Below are positions 8,233 to 16,095 of a DNA stretch of 37,423 bases, piece after piece. The stretch is taken from assembly GCA_016935195.1 (NCBI GenBank), contig JAFGRL010000148.1, positions 1 through 37,423 on the forward strand, in the 5' to 3' direction. The notes beneath the pieces were generated by a model. The model was not told the origin of the DNA and searched no databases. It saw nothing but the letters and a program-made list of their open reading frames with translations. The translations under genes and the position numbers were made by a program. Each line of letters begins with the position of its first letter. The first letter of the stretch is position 1. Source of the DNA: Sedimentisphaerales bacterium. Its GTDB lineage: Bacteria; Planctomycetota; Phycisphaerae; Sedimentisphaerales; Anaerobacaceae.

Positions 8233-8269
8233 ACTTATTGTTTTTGCTCGTCTCTCGGTTTTGCTCAGC

Positions 8270-8677
8270 TTAACCCACACCCTTAATCTCTCCGTCGACT
8301 ACTGACCTGAATTCCTTAACGCTCTGATCGCCAAATGTAAAGCCTTCTGCTTCAAGCTTTTCAAGACAAATGTTGAGGATTTGGTATAAATCTTTTCCAT
8401 TGAAATCCAAAACACCCCTATAAACATGATATCGGCCAGAACCTAAATAGTCGGCAAGAACATTGGCGAGAAAATAATACATAAGCATTGTCGGTGTTGT
8501 TTTATTAGCCTCAAGGACCTTCTTGGCTCTACCTCTCATTGAGACTAAAATACATTGTTCTATTGATTTTTTGATTGTCGAATAACCATATCTTTCGAAT
8601 TCAGACTCAGCTTGACGTAAAGCTGCTAATACTTGTTTCAGTTCTTTTTCTAAAAAAAGTGTTTTCAAGATATTCAT
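8270..8677 (-). CDS. Hypothetical soluble protein, 135 residues
   Basis: I do not recognise this protein. The start chosen is the ATG at 8677 because AAAGGGG lies just upstream; the open frame extends to 8731 but overlaps the preceding gene and lacks a binding site there. The 135 residues are charged and mostly helical by appearance (EKELKQVLAALRQAESEFERYGY), with no signal peptide and no clear membrane segment apart from a mildly hydrophobic stretch around MYYFLANVLADYLG. It lies between two small membrane-protein genes on the same strand, 43 bases after the upstream one, so the three may be co-transcribed. A cytoplasmic partner of the membrane proteins is possible but unproven. Confidence 0.65.
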   Translation of the reverse strand: MNILKTLFLEKELKQVLAALRQAESEFERYGYSTIKKSIEQCILVSMRGRAKKVLEANKTTPTMLMYYFLANVLADYLGSGRYHVYRGVLDFNGKDLYQILNICLEKLEAEGFTFGDQSVKEFRSVVDGEIKGVG

Positions 8678-8720
8678 ATTACCCCTTTTAATTTTTTCTT
8701 TGCTAAATGTACATGGCTGT

Positions 8721-9110
8721 TTAAAAAGCAACTAAGGCTAAACCAAGCCAAGCCCCAATTAGGTTTGCAGGTTTAGCCCACGGAATTGCAATACTGTAAC
8801 TCGCAATAATAAAGCGTTCTCGGATTATTAAATATACAAGAAAAATTCCCCACGAATATTCGTGCCCCCATAATGCTAATATCACTATACCAGCAATAGA
8901 AGCGAAGAAACGCATAAAAAACATTTGAAACATTTGACTTAAAAATAATATTTTTGTGGGAGTTGTGTCCTTGTCTCGTCTTGACAATAATCGAAAAACG
9001 AAAAAGTTTGCAATAGGCTCAACAATAAAGTGCCAAGGATACATGACATAAACATTAGATAGACGATCTACCATAAAAGCAACTGGATAAAGCAATAATT
9101 GCCAAATCAT
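8721..9110 (-). CDS. Small integral membrane protein of unknown function
   Basis: I do not recognise this 129-residue protein. The start is placed at the ATG at 9110 because AAAGGGAG lies immediately upstream, although the frame is open to 9137. Three or four hydrophobic stretches are visible: about residues 1-18, 30-42, 60-85 (FLSQMFQMFFMRFFASIAG) and 90-128. A short charged loop RRDKDTTPTK lies between the second and third. It is first in a three-gene run on the minus strand, with a 30-base repeat copy 24 bases upstream that also precedes the third gene. Phage holins are similarly small, but nothing phage-like is nearby. Confidence 0.65.
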   Translation of the reverse strand: MIWQLLLYPVAFMVDRLSNVYVMYPWHFIVEPIANFFVFRLLSRRDKDTTPTKILFLSQMFQMFFMRFFASIAGIVILALWGHEYSWGIFLVYLIIRERFIIASYSIAIPWAKPANLIGAWLGLALVAF

Positions 9111-9133
9111 ATTCTCCCTTTCCAAAAAAGTTA

Positions 9134-9163
9134 TCACCGCACCATTTTAACAATTGCCGATTT
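9134..9163. repeat. 30-bp direct repeat, copy 2
   Basis: This is the partner of 8203-8232, identical in 29 of 30 positions. It lies 24 bases upstream of the minus-strand start codon at 9110. Confidence 0.8.
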
Positions 9164-9265
9164 TCTTTTTTACAAAACTACCATCACCGTATTACCGGCT
9201 GCCTTACAGGCAGATAAATAGTGCGTAGTCAGGTTTCTGTTCCACAATAACGCTGCTCTGAAAAT

Positions 9266-9379
9266 CATAGAACCACTTCCACAACATTCGACGGCTGGCC
9301 CTCACCGGCCTTATTTACCGCTATAACACAATATTCGAGTTCTTCTTTTTCCGACTTCTCGAATAAAGCCCGCCAATAC
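9266..9379 (-). pseudogene. Relic of a fibronectin type III domain
   Basis: On the minus strand this frame encodes about 37 residues including ELEYCVIAVNKAGEGQPSN followed by VVEVVL and a stop at 9266-9268. The Y-x-V-x-A-x-N-x-x-G-x-G-x-x-S pattern is the typical last two strands of a fibronectin type III domain. A stop codon just upstream cuts off the rest, so only the tail of a lost exported-protein gene remains. Confidence 0.55.
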
Positions 9380-9515
9380 TATCATAAAGTAAACAGCCTC
9401 AGCGGAAAAGTCAACTGATTTTGTGGACAATCAGGTTCGGCCCCAACTGTTTGCTTTTGTCTATAATATGGGTAATAAATTTTTCGACGAACCGGTCATA
9501 TTTCTTTCAACTAAA

Positions 9516-9560
9516 CCTGTCCATTCGACAGGCTCAGGGCAGGCTCTGAGTGTAATCGAA
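9516..9560. repeat. REP-like palindromic repeat element
   Basis: TTCGA (9524-9528) pairs with TCGAA (9556-9560), and inside it CTCAG (9533-9537) pairs with CTGAG (9546-9550) around the loop GGCAGGCT. A smaller alternative hairpin CCTGTC/GACAGG spans 9516-9532. The composition resembles the dispersed TTCGA-flanked palindromes found in many copies between genes of various bacteria. Only one copy is visible in this window. Confidence 0.5.
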
Positions 9561-9840
9561 GGATACTATTCACTAAATACTAACGACTATCCATCCCCCG
9601 CTATGTTACGTTTCATACCAATTGCGTTCAATAATAGTGCCTCGGCTGACAAAGATACAAGCAGTCTTGTTATTGCAAGTCGAGGACAAACTGGCTGTGG
9701 CAATGTCAATCCATCAATCGGTTAGTTTGAGTTATTTAATCTTCATTAATTGTAAAATCACCTCTTGATCATATTGTGTTTTACAAACTCCATACAATGC
9801 TTAAGCAATTTAGCTTGACCTGTTAATAAAAATCGTATAA

Positions 9841-9848
9841 AAGGAAGG
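9841..9848 (+). promoter_or_regulatory. Ribosome binding site supporting the TTG start at 9859
   Basis: AAGGAAGG lies 10 bases before a TTG at 9859. The alternative ATG at 9922 has no comparable site upstream. This favours the longer form of the NagB–PIG-L protein. A possible promoter (TTGACC 9815, TATAAA 9836, 15-base spacing) would begin transcription too close to this site, so the case is not closed. Confidence 0.5.
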
Positions 9849-9858
9849 TTTATAACAT

Positions 9859-11808
9859 TTGGTATTTCGTTACATATACGAGCTACGAAAAGAGGATTTG
9901 GTTCCAAATACAGAAACTATTATGAATATTGAGAAAATAACTGTAAAAATATTTGAGGATGACAAGCACGCTTCGCAGGCAGTCGCTTCTTACATCGGCA
10001 ACTTAATTAGCCAAAGAAATGCGCAGAAAAAGCCTACAGTTTTGGGTCTTGCAACAGGCCATACGCCGGTTAATGTGTATGAAGAACTGATTCGAATGCA
10101 CAAAGAGGACAAGCTGGATTTTTCACGCGTTGTTACTTTTAATCTTGACGAGTACTGGCCCATAAATCCTTCTGTGGTTCAGTCCTATCACAATTGGATG
10201 CACGACAGATTTTTCAGACACATAAATATCAAGCCTGAAAATATACATCTTCCGAGGGGCGACCTTCAAGAGAAAGACATTGATGATTATTGCCGAGAAT
10301 ACGAACACAGGATTGCTTCGGCGGGGGGGATTGACCTGCAGATATTGGGAATCGGGCGAAGTGGTCATGTTGGCTTTAATGAGCCTGGCTCGGCTCGAAA
10401 CAGCCGAACGCGTCTTGTACGTCTTGACCGTATTACTCGAAGGGATGCAGCTGGTGACTTCTTTGGTGAGGAAAACGTTCCCGAAACGGCCATCACTATG
10501 GGACTGGGTAGTATTTTTGATGCCCGTGAGATTTGTCTTTTGGCTTTCGGTGAACAAAAAGCTTCTATTATAAGGCGTGCGGTCGAAGGAAAAGTGTCCG
10601 AGCAGGTCGCAGCAAGTTATCTTCAGGAACACAACAACGCGACATTGTACCTTGATGTCGCGGCAGCAGGTGAGCTTACGCGCATAACCGCACCATGGCT
10701 TTTAGGGCACTGTCGATGGGGTGAGATTCTCAAGTGTAAGGCAGTAATCTGGCTGGCACAAGAACTCAAGAAGTCGATTAATAAATTGACAGTCGAAGAC
10801 TACGGCGAAAATGGGCTGACACAGTTGCTCAAGGAATGTGGTTCTGTTGAGAATGTGAATAAGAGTGTTTTCAGGCGGCTGATGGATACAGTTACGAATT
10901 GGCCAGCAGGAGTGAATGCCGGTCAGAAGGTTATAGTCTTTAGTCCTCATCCGGACGATGATGTGATATGTATGGGTGGTACTCTTAACCGGTTGACGAA
11001 CCAGGGTCATAATGTTTATGTTGTTTATATGGTAAACGGCTACTTAAGTGTGTTTGACCATGACGTAAGTCGGTACGCCGATTTCGTAAGACAATTTAAT
11101 AATATCTTCGGGCTTGATGTTAAAGATGCAGCTAAAATCGAACAGCACATTGATAAATTTCTTAGACATAAAAAGCCTGGGGATACTGACACTTCTGAGA
11201 TTCAAGCTATAAAAGGTCTTATTAGGCGGTGCGAAGCGGTCGATGCTGCCAAGTATTGTGGTGTTCCAGAAGAGCATATTTATTTTCTTGATATGCCTTT
11301 TTATAAAACCGGAAAGGTTCAGAAGCTATCTGTCGGTCCGGAGGATACAGCTCTTGTGCGAGAGGTTCTGGAGCGTATTAAACCGGATATAATATTTGCT
11401 GCAGGTGACATGTCTGACCCTCACGGAACACATCGGCTCTGTCAACAGGCAGGTCTGGCTGCTTTTGAACAATACCTTTCGGAAGGTAATAAATCCCCGG
11501 AGTTCTGGCTCTATAGAGGTGCCTGGCAGGAATGGGAACCACACCAGATAGAAATGGTAGTGCCTTTTTCTCCGGAAGAACTTAAGCACAAACGGTATGC
11601 GATATTCAGGCATCAAAGCCAGAAAGACAGGGCAATGTTTCCAGGACCTTATGACAGCAGGGAATTCTGGCAGCGTGCTGAAGAAAGAAATAAGACCACT
11701 GCTGCAATTTATGACTCTTTGGGCTTACCGGACTATTATGCTTTGGAAGCTTTTGCCCGCTATCCATTGAAAATTGCCGAAAACGTGAAAATCCAGTTAG
11801 AAACTTAG
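9859..11808 (+). CDS. nagB: Glucosamine-6-phosphate deaminase fused to a PIG-L/LmbE deacetylase
   Basis: This is a two-domain amino-sugar enzyme of 649 residues. Residues 28-285 are a NagB domain (GlcN6P to fructose-6-phosphate plus ammonia): GLATGHTP at 63-70, the catalytic-base motif NLDEYW at 95-100 (D97), and GIGRSGHVGFNEP at 164-176 with the catalytic histidine H170 and E175. The residue equivalent to E. coli D141 is serine here. Residues 357-600 are a PIG-L-type zinc deacetylase, with HPDDD at 364-368 and a second metal histidine in DPHGTH (520-525). The same fusion occurs in Bacteroidetes NagB proteins. A TTG start at 9859 has a good ribosome binding site; the ATG at 9922 (starting MNIEKI) is the alternative. 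Phosphotransacetylase, acetate kinase and DUF4954 follow on the same strand, which fits a pathway releasing acetate and fructose-6-phosphate from GlcNAc-type sugars. Confidence 0.88.
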   Translation: MVFRYIYELRKEDLVPNTETIMNIEKITVKIFEDDKHASQAVASYIGNLISQRNAQKKPTVLGLATGHTPVNVYEELIRMHKEDKLDFSRVVTFNLDEYWPINPSVVQSYHNWMHDRFFRHINIKPENIHLPRGDLQEKDIDDYCREYEHRIASAGGIDLQILGIGRSGHVGFNEPGSARNSRTRLVRLDRITRRDAAGDFFGEENVPETAITMGLGSIFDAREICLLAFGEQKASIIRRAVEGKVSEQVAASYLQEHNNATLYLDVAAAGELTRITAPWLLGHCRWGEILKCKAVIWLAQELKKSINKLTVEDYGENGLTQLLKECGSVENVNKSVFRRLMDTVTNWPAGVNAGQKVIVFSPHPDDDVICMGGTLNRLTNQGHNVYVVYMVNGYLSVFDHDVSRYADFVRQFNNIFGLDVKDAAKIEQHIDKFLRHKKPGDTDTSEIQAIKGLIRRCEAVDAAKYCGVPEEHIYFLDMPFYKTGKVQKLSVGPEDTALVREVLERIKPDIIFAAGDMSDPHGTHRLCQQAGLAAFEQYLSEGNKSPEFWLYRGAWQEWEPHQIEMVVPFSPEELKHKRYAIFRHQSQKDRAMFPGPYDSREFWQRAEERNKTTAAIYDSLGLPDYYALEAFARYPLKIAENVKIQLET

Positions 11809-11854
11809 AAAGTTTATGGTTGTACATATCGTGTTGACAAAAGTTGGTGTGTAA

Positions 11855-12844
11855 ATGGACATTTTAAGAGATCTGAAAGATAGTATAAGTTGCAGGGGTT
11901 ATTCTGTTGTTCTGCCCGAGGGCAGAGACGAAAGAATTGTCGCCGCTGCCAGAAGAATCAAAGATGAAGGTATTGCAGTACCTGTCCTTCTTGGCAATGT
12001 TAGACAGATCAAAGAATCAGCCCACAAAGCTGCCGTAACACTTGATGACATTACAACAATCGACCCAAAGGCCGGCAGTCGAATTGGTTCCTATGTCCAG
12101 GCCTACGTTGCCAGAAGGAAAGACATATCCAAGGCTGTCGCCAGACGTATAGTCACCAAGCCTTTATTTTACGCAGGTTTGATGGTTGCCTGTGGCGATG
12201 CCGACGCAATGGTGGCTGGTGCTGCCAGTGCCACGGCCACTGTTATTCAGGCAGGTGTTTTGACGATTGGCCTGATGCCGGGGATAAGTACACCTTCAAG
12301 TTATTTTGTTATGGTGGTACCTAAGTTTCTTGATGAGGATAACAAGATTTTCATTTTTGCAGATTGTGCCGTAAATGTTGATCCAACAGCAGAACAGTTG
12401 GCAGATATTGCCTTGGCTTCTGCCGAGAGTGCAAAGCGTATTTTGCCTCAGCAGCCGCGTGTTGCGATGTTGTCGTTTTCAACTAAGGGTAGCGGTTTAG
12501 GGCAGAGTGTAAAAAAAGTTATTCAAGCACTGGAAATCGCCAAAGAACGTAACGGCGATTTGGTAATTGATGGTGAATTCCAGGCCGATTCTGCTATAAT
12601 TCCCCAGGTTGCAGCCAAGAAAGTCAAAGAAGTCAGTCTTGTTGCCGGCAAAGCAAACGTTCTTATCTTTCCGGATTTGAATGCAGCCAATATTGCTTAT
12701 AAGCTGACACAGTATTTGTCAGAAGCTCGGGCTATCGGACCTGTGCTGCAGGGTTTCGCAAAGCCAATAACAGACCTTTCTCGGGGAGCGTCTGTTGATG
12801 ATATTATTTCTGCTGTGGTATTGACGTTAGCTAAGCTGCTGTAG
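11855..12844 (+). CDS. pta: Phosphate acetyltransferase
   Basis: This enzyme interconverts acetyl-CoA plus phosphate and acetyl-phosphate plus CoA. The 329 residues are the length of the single-domain Pta (no DRTGG or P-loop N-terminal extension). Family signatures include LPEGRDERIVAAARR near the start, the glycine/alanine-rich ADAMVAGAASATATV (about 118-132), and the late DLNAANIAYKLTQYL followed by GPVLQGFAKPITDLSRG. It lies 46 bases after the NagB fusion and 9 bases before acetate kinase, a classical Pta-AckA pairing that argues against a phosphate butyryltransferase role. Used towards acetate it makes ATP; used in reverse it recovers acetate freed by deacetylation. Confidence 0.93.
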   Translation: MDILRDLKDSISCRGYSVVLPEGRDERIVAAARRIKDEGIAVPVLLGNVRQIKESAHKAAVTLDDITTIDPKAGSRIGSYVQAYVARRKDISKAVARRIVTKPLFYAGLMVACGDADAMVAGAASATATVIQAGVLTIGLMPGISTPSSYFVMVVPKFLDEDNKIFIFADCAVNVDPTAEQLADIALASAESAKRILPQQPRVAMLSFSTKGSGLGQSVKKVIQALEIAKERNGDLVIDGEFQADSAIIPQVAAKKVKEVSLVAGKANVLIFPDLNAANIAYKLTQYLSEARAIGPVLQGFAKPITDLSRGASVDDIISAVVLTLAKLL

Positions 12845-12853
12845 GACGTTATA

Positions 12854-14077
12854 ATGCCAAAAAATAGTATGGAAATAAAAGTTTTAGTGATAAATGCGGG
12901 CAGTTCTTCTATCAAATACCAGCTTTATCAGATGCCCCAGGCCAGGGTATTAGCCAAAGGTATTATCGAGAGGATAGGTGACGAAAAAGCTAAACTATCA
13001 CATTTCTACAATGGCAAAATGTTCTGTCTTGAAAAAAAAGTTGAAAACCATCAAGAGGGTATGGACTTAATTCTCGATACCCTCACCGGCAAAAAAGCAG
13101 GTGTAATTGGCGATATCGGTCAGATTGGTGCGGTTGGTCATCGGGTTGTTCACGGTGCAGAGGAGTTTACAGGCTCGGTTATAATTGATGACAAGGTCAT
13201 AGCTTCTGTTGAAAAATTTGTTGACCTTGCTCCACTTCATAATCCGTCGAACTTGACAGGAATTCGTGCCGCCCGGCATAACCTTCCGGATGTAACCCAG
13301 GTTGCCTGCTTTGATACGGCATTTCATACAAGCATTCCTGAAGTGGCATATATGTATGCCCTGCCATATGAGATGTATGAGAAATACCGTGCCCGCCGTT
13401 ATGGATTCCACGGCACAAGTCATAGATATGTTGCGCGCAAGGCTGGGCAACTTCTTGGCAAACATAAATATGAGCTTAACGCCATTACCTGCCATCTCGG
13501 AAACGGCTGTTCCATATCGGCAGTCAAAGGCGGTAAATCGGTCGATACATCTATGGGATTTACACCTTTGGAGGGTGTTGTAATGGGAACCCGCAGCGGC
13601 GATTTTGACCCTGCTATACTTTTTTACCTTATCGAAAAAGGCTATGATGTTAAAACGCTAAATATAATGTGTAATAAGAGAAGCGGCCTGCTGGGTCTGT
13701 CGGGCATATCAAACGATATGAGAGAGCTTGAGGAATTGTCCCGGGAAGGTAACCGCCGGGCCAAACTTGCTATTGATGTGTTCTGCTATCGCATAAAAAA
13801 GTATATTGGGGCGTATTTAGCTGTTCTGGGAGGCGTTGACTGCATAGTTTTTACCGGCGGCATAGGCGAAAATTCCGCTTCGATTAGAGGCCAGATATGC
13901 TCCAATATGGACTTATTCCAAATCATGTTAGACTCTCAGGCAAATAACAGGGCTGTTGGAACAGATGTTAAAATCAGCGCGCAGGACAGCAAAATTGCAG
14001 TTTTTGTGATTTGCACCAATGAGGAGGCTGCTATTGCAAAAGATACTTATGAACTGACTTCAAGAACAAAGAGGTAA
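12854..14077 (+). CDS. ackA: Acetate kinase
   Basis: This enzyme interconverts acetyl-phosphate plus ADP and acetate plus ATP. The 407 residues show every hallmark of the acetate kinase family: VLVINAGSSSIKYQLY at the start (adenosine/phosphate fold), the catalytic-aspartate region CFDTAFH, YGFHGTSHRYV, the phosphate-binding HLGNGCSISAV, SMGFTPLEGVVMGTRSGD, and FTGGIGENS near the end. AGGA at 12843-12846 supports the start at 12854; an ATG five codons later is a possible alternative. The gene is 9 bases after pta and 2 bases before the DUF4954 gene, so these are almost certainly translated from one message. Confidence 0.96.
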   Translation: MPKNSMEIKVLVINAGSSSIKYQLYQMPQARVLAKGIIERIGDEKAKLSHFYNGKMFCLEKKVENHQEGMDLILDTLTGKKAGVIGDIGQIGAVGHRVVHGAEEFTGSVIIDDKVIASVEKFVDLAPLHNPSNLTGIRAARHNLPDVTQVACFDTAFHTSIPEVAYMYALPYEMYEKYRARRYGFHGTSHRYVARKAGQLLGKHKYELNAITCHLGNGCSISAVKGGKSVDTSMGFTPLEGVVMGTRSGDFDPAILFYLIEKGYDVKTLNIMCNKRSGLLGLSGISNDMRELEELSREGNRRAKLAIDVFCYRIKKYIGAYLAVLGGVDCIVFTGGIGENSASIRGQICSNMDLFQIMLDSQANNRAVGTDVKISAQDSKIAVFVICTNEEAAIAKDTYELTSRTKR

Positions 14078-14079
14078 TT

Positions 14080-16095
14080 ATGTCTCAAACGAACGGCTAC
14101 AGAAATCTCACAAATGATGAAATAGAAGCTCTTGGCAGTCAGGGCTGTTCAGCCCGAAACTGGAACAGCATCAAGGTTGGCAATGGTTTTGATACGAAAT
14201 GTGTCCAAAACAGCAAATTCTTTGGCAGCGTTCGTATCGGCAATTGCACAGGCTCGGTTAAGTCTGCCTCAGGTATTGAAAAGGCCAGCGGAATTTATAA
14301 TGCAACAATTATTGACTGTATCATAAAAGATAATGTGCGGATATCCAATATCGGCGTCCATATAGCAAATTACGATATAGATAATGATATTTGCATAGAA
14401 AATGTCGGGTTAATGCAAACCAATCAGGATGCGGCTTTTGGTAATGGTGTTGAGGCGGCGGTTCTTAACGAAGCCGGCGGCAGGGAGGTTGTGCTTTTCG
14501 ATGAACTGTCGGCTCAATTTGCATATTTAATGTGTATATACCGCTATCATCCGGCAATGGTAAAAAAGCTTAATGATATTGCTCATAACTATGCAAACTC
14601 TGTCAGGGCCGGTAAGGGGAAAATCGATGCAGGAGCCCGAATCAACTCGGCGGCTGAAATTATAGATGTAAATATTGGCCGGGCTGCACAAATAAACGGC
14701 GTATCATCACTTGTGAACGGGACGATATTAAGCTCGCAAGAGGCACCAACTTTGGTTGGTTCAGACGTGACAGCACAGGACTTTATTATAGCTGAAGGCT
14801 CCTTGGTAACAAATGGTGCCCACTTAAAGAAGGTTTTTGTTGGCCAGAGCTGTCTCGTCGGCAATCATTTTTCCGCTGAAAACTCTTTGTTTTTTGCAAA
14901 TTGCGAAGCTTTCCATGGTGAAGCCTGTTCGATTTTTGCCGGCCCTTACAGTGTTACCCATCATAAATCGACTTTGCTTATAGCCGGACTTTTCAGTTTT
15001 TATAACGCCGGCAGCGGCACTAATCAATCCAACCATATGTATAAGCTCGGACCTACTCACGAAGGCAAATTCGAGCGTGGGACAAAAAGCGGCTCATTTT
15101 CGTATGTTATGTGGCCTTGTCGAGTTGGGCCGTTCTCGGTGATTCTTGGCAAACACACGCGTACATTTGATACATCCGATTATCCTTTCTCTCATCTGGA
15201 GGCAGAACCCGATGGTAAGTGCATAATGATTCCGGGCTTATATATTACCGCCACCGGAACGGTGCGAGACCAGGCAAAATGGCTCAGCCGTGACAGACGA
15301 AAAGAAAAAATAAAACGAGATATTATCATCTGCGATACCTTCAGTCCTTATACGGTTGGCAAGGTGATAAAAGCCTCGGCGAGACTAAAAGAGCTTTATG
15401 AGAGCACTGATAGGTCTATCGAAGAGGTTACCATAAATGGTACCCAGGTAAAACGAGTGCTACTGCGGACCGCCTTTAAGTTCTACCGTCTGGGTATTGA
15501 AATGTATCTGCTTGGTAAAGTTTTTGAAAAGCTCGAAAGCTCACTGCAGGAAAATGCCAGAGATATTGTTAAAATCTTTGAACCGGCTCCGGATGCAGTA
15601 TATGACCGCCGGTGGGTTGATATTGCCGGACAGTTAATGCCAAGAAAGCGTTTGCTTGAGCTAATAGCCGAGATAGAGCAGGGCAAGATAAACACTATCG
15701 AGACATTTTGCGGCCAATTACAACATATATATGAAGCCTATGGCAATGATGAATGGGTCTGGGTGAGAAAGGCTTATGAGCAGGTGTTCGGGTGTGAGCT
15801 TGAAAGCCTTACGAAAGAAAATCTTGCTGAATTGGCCCAGTCCTACGAAAAAGTCCGAACCAGGTTTCTCAGGCAGGTTTTGGCTGACGCTGAGAAGGAA
15901 TTTGATGAAATGGCGCGTACAGGATTCGGGATAGATGGCTCCGAACAGGAGGTTCCTGAGGATTTTCGAGAAGTACGTGGCAGCTGCAATGAAAATAAAT
16001 TTGTCCGCCAACTACAGAGCGATATAGACCAAGTAAAGCAGCGTGTCAAAGCATTCCTGCAACAGCTTGCTGAATCTGAGTCCGTTAATCTTTGA
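14080..16095 (+). CDS. DUF4954 family protein, predicted left-handed beta-helix
   Basis: This 671-residue protein matches the DUF4954 family known to me from Bacteroidetes and Planctomycetes, with the family start YRNLTNDEIEALGSQGCSA, then NYDIDNDICIENVGLM and NGVEAAVLNEAGGREV. The first two thirds (about 30-420) consist of short irregular beta repeats like those of hexapeptide-type left-handed helices, as in sugar acyl- and nucleotidyltransferases. The last third (430-671) is helical and charged. It begins 2 bases after acetate kinase with GAGG inside the ackA end, so it belongs to the same operon. The family's activity is unknown to me; the fold and the amino-sugar operon suggest a sugar or nucleotide-sugar function. 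Its last 11 bases overlap the end of the convergent mlaF gene. Confidence 0.85.
   Translation: MSQTNGYRNLTNDEIEALGSQGCSARNWNSIKVGNGFDTKCVQNSKFFGSVRIGNCTGSVKSASGIEKASGIYNATIIDCIIKDNVRISNIGVHIANYDIDNDICIENVGLMQTNQDAAFGNGVEAAVLNEAGGREVVLFDELSAQFAYLMCIYRYHPAMVKKLNDIAHNYANSVRAGKGKIDAGARINSAAEIIDVNIGRAAQINGVSSLVNGTILSSQEAPTLVGSDVTAQDFIIAEGSLVTNGAHLKKVFVGQSCLVGNHFSAENSLFFANCEAFHGEACSIFAGPYSVTHHKSTLLIAGLFSFYNAGSGTNQSNHMYKLGPTHEGKFERGTKSGSFSYVMWPCRVGPFSVILGKHTRTFDTSDYPFSHLEAEPDGKCIMIPGLYITATGTVRDQAKWLSRDRRKEKIKRDIIICDTFSPYTVGKVIKASARLKELYESTDRSIEEVTINGTQVKRVLLRTAFKFYRLGIEMYLLGKVFEKLESSLQENARDIVKIFEPAPDAVYDRRWVDIAGQLMPRKRLLELIAEIEQGKINTIETFCGQLQHIYEAYGNDEWVWVRKAYEQVFGCELESLTKENLAELAQSYEKVRTRFLRQVLADAEKEFDEMARTGFGIDGSEQEVPEDFREVRGSCNENKFVRQLQSDIDQVKQRVKAFLQQLAESESVNL

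Larger units (their letters stand above)
9111..9858. other. Gene-free stretch with relics and a repeat element
   Basis: No intact gene is supported in these 748 bases. They hold the second 30-base repeat copy, a fibronectin-III relic on the minus strand, a small hairpin (CTGCC/GGCAG, 9199-9213), a palindromic repeat element (9524-9560), and open but unrecognised frames on both strands at 9587-9725. This looks like decayed accessory DNA. Confidence 0.6.

Noticed and set aside
8721-9110. Phage holin
   Set aside because: The size and helices would fit, but there is no endolysin or other phage gene nearby and the helix pattern is not distinctive.
9423-9725. 100-codon plus-strand frame in the gene-free stretch
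   Set aside because: It runs through the palindromic repeat, lacks a ribosome binding site, and matches nothing known to me. A minus-strand frame at 9587-9720 is equally open, so neither is supported as a gene.
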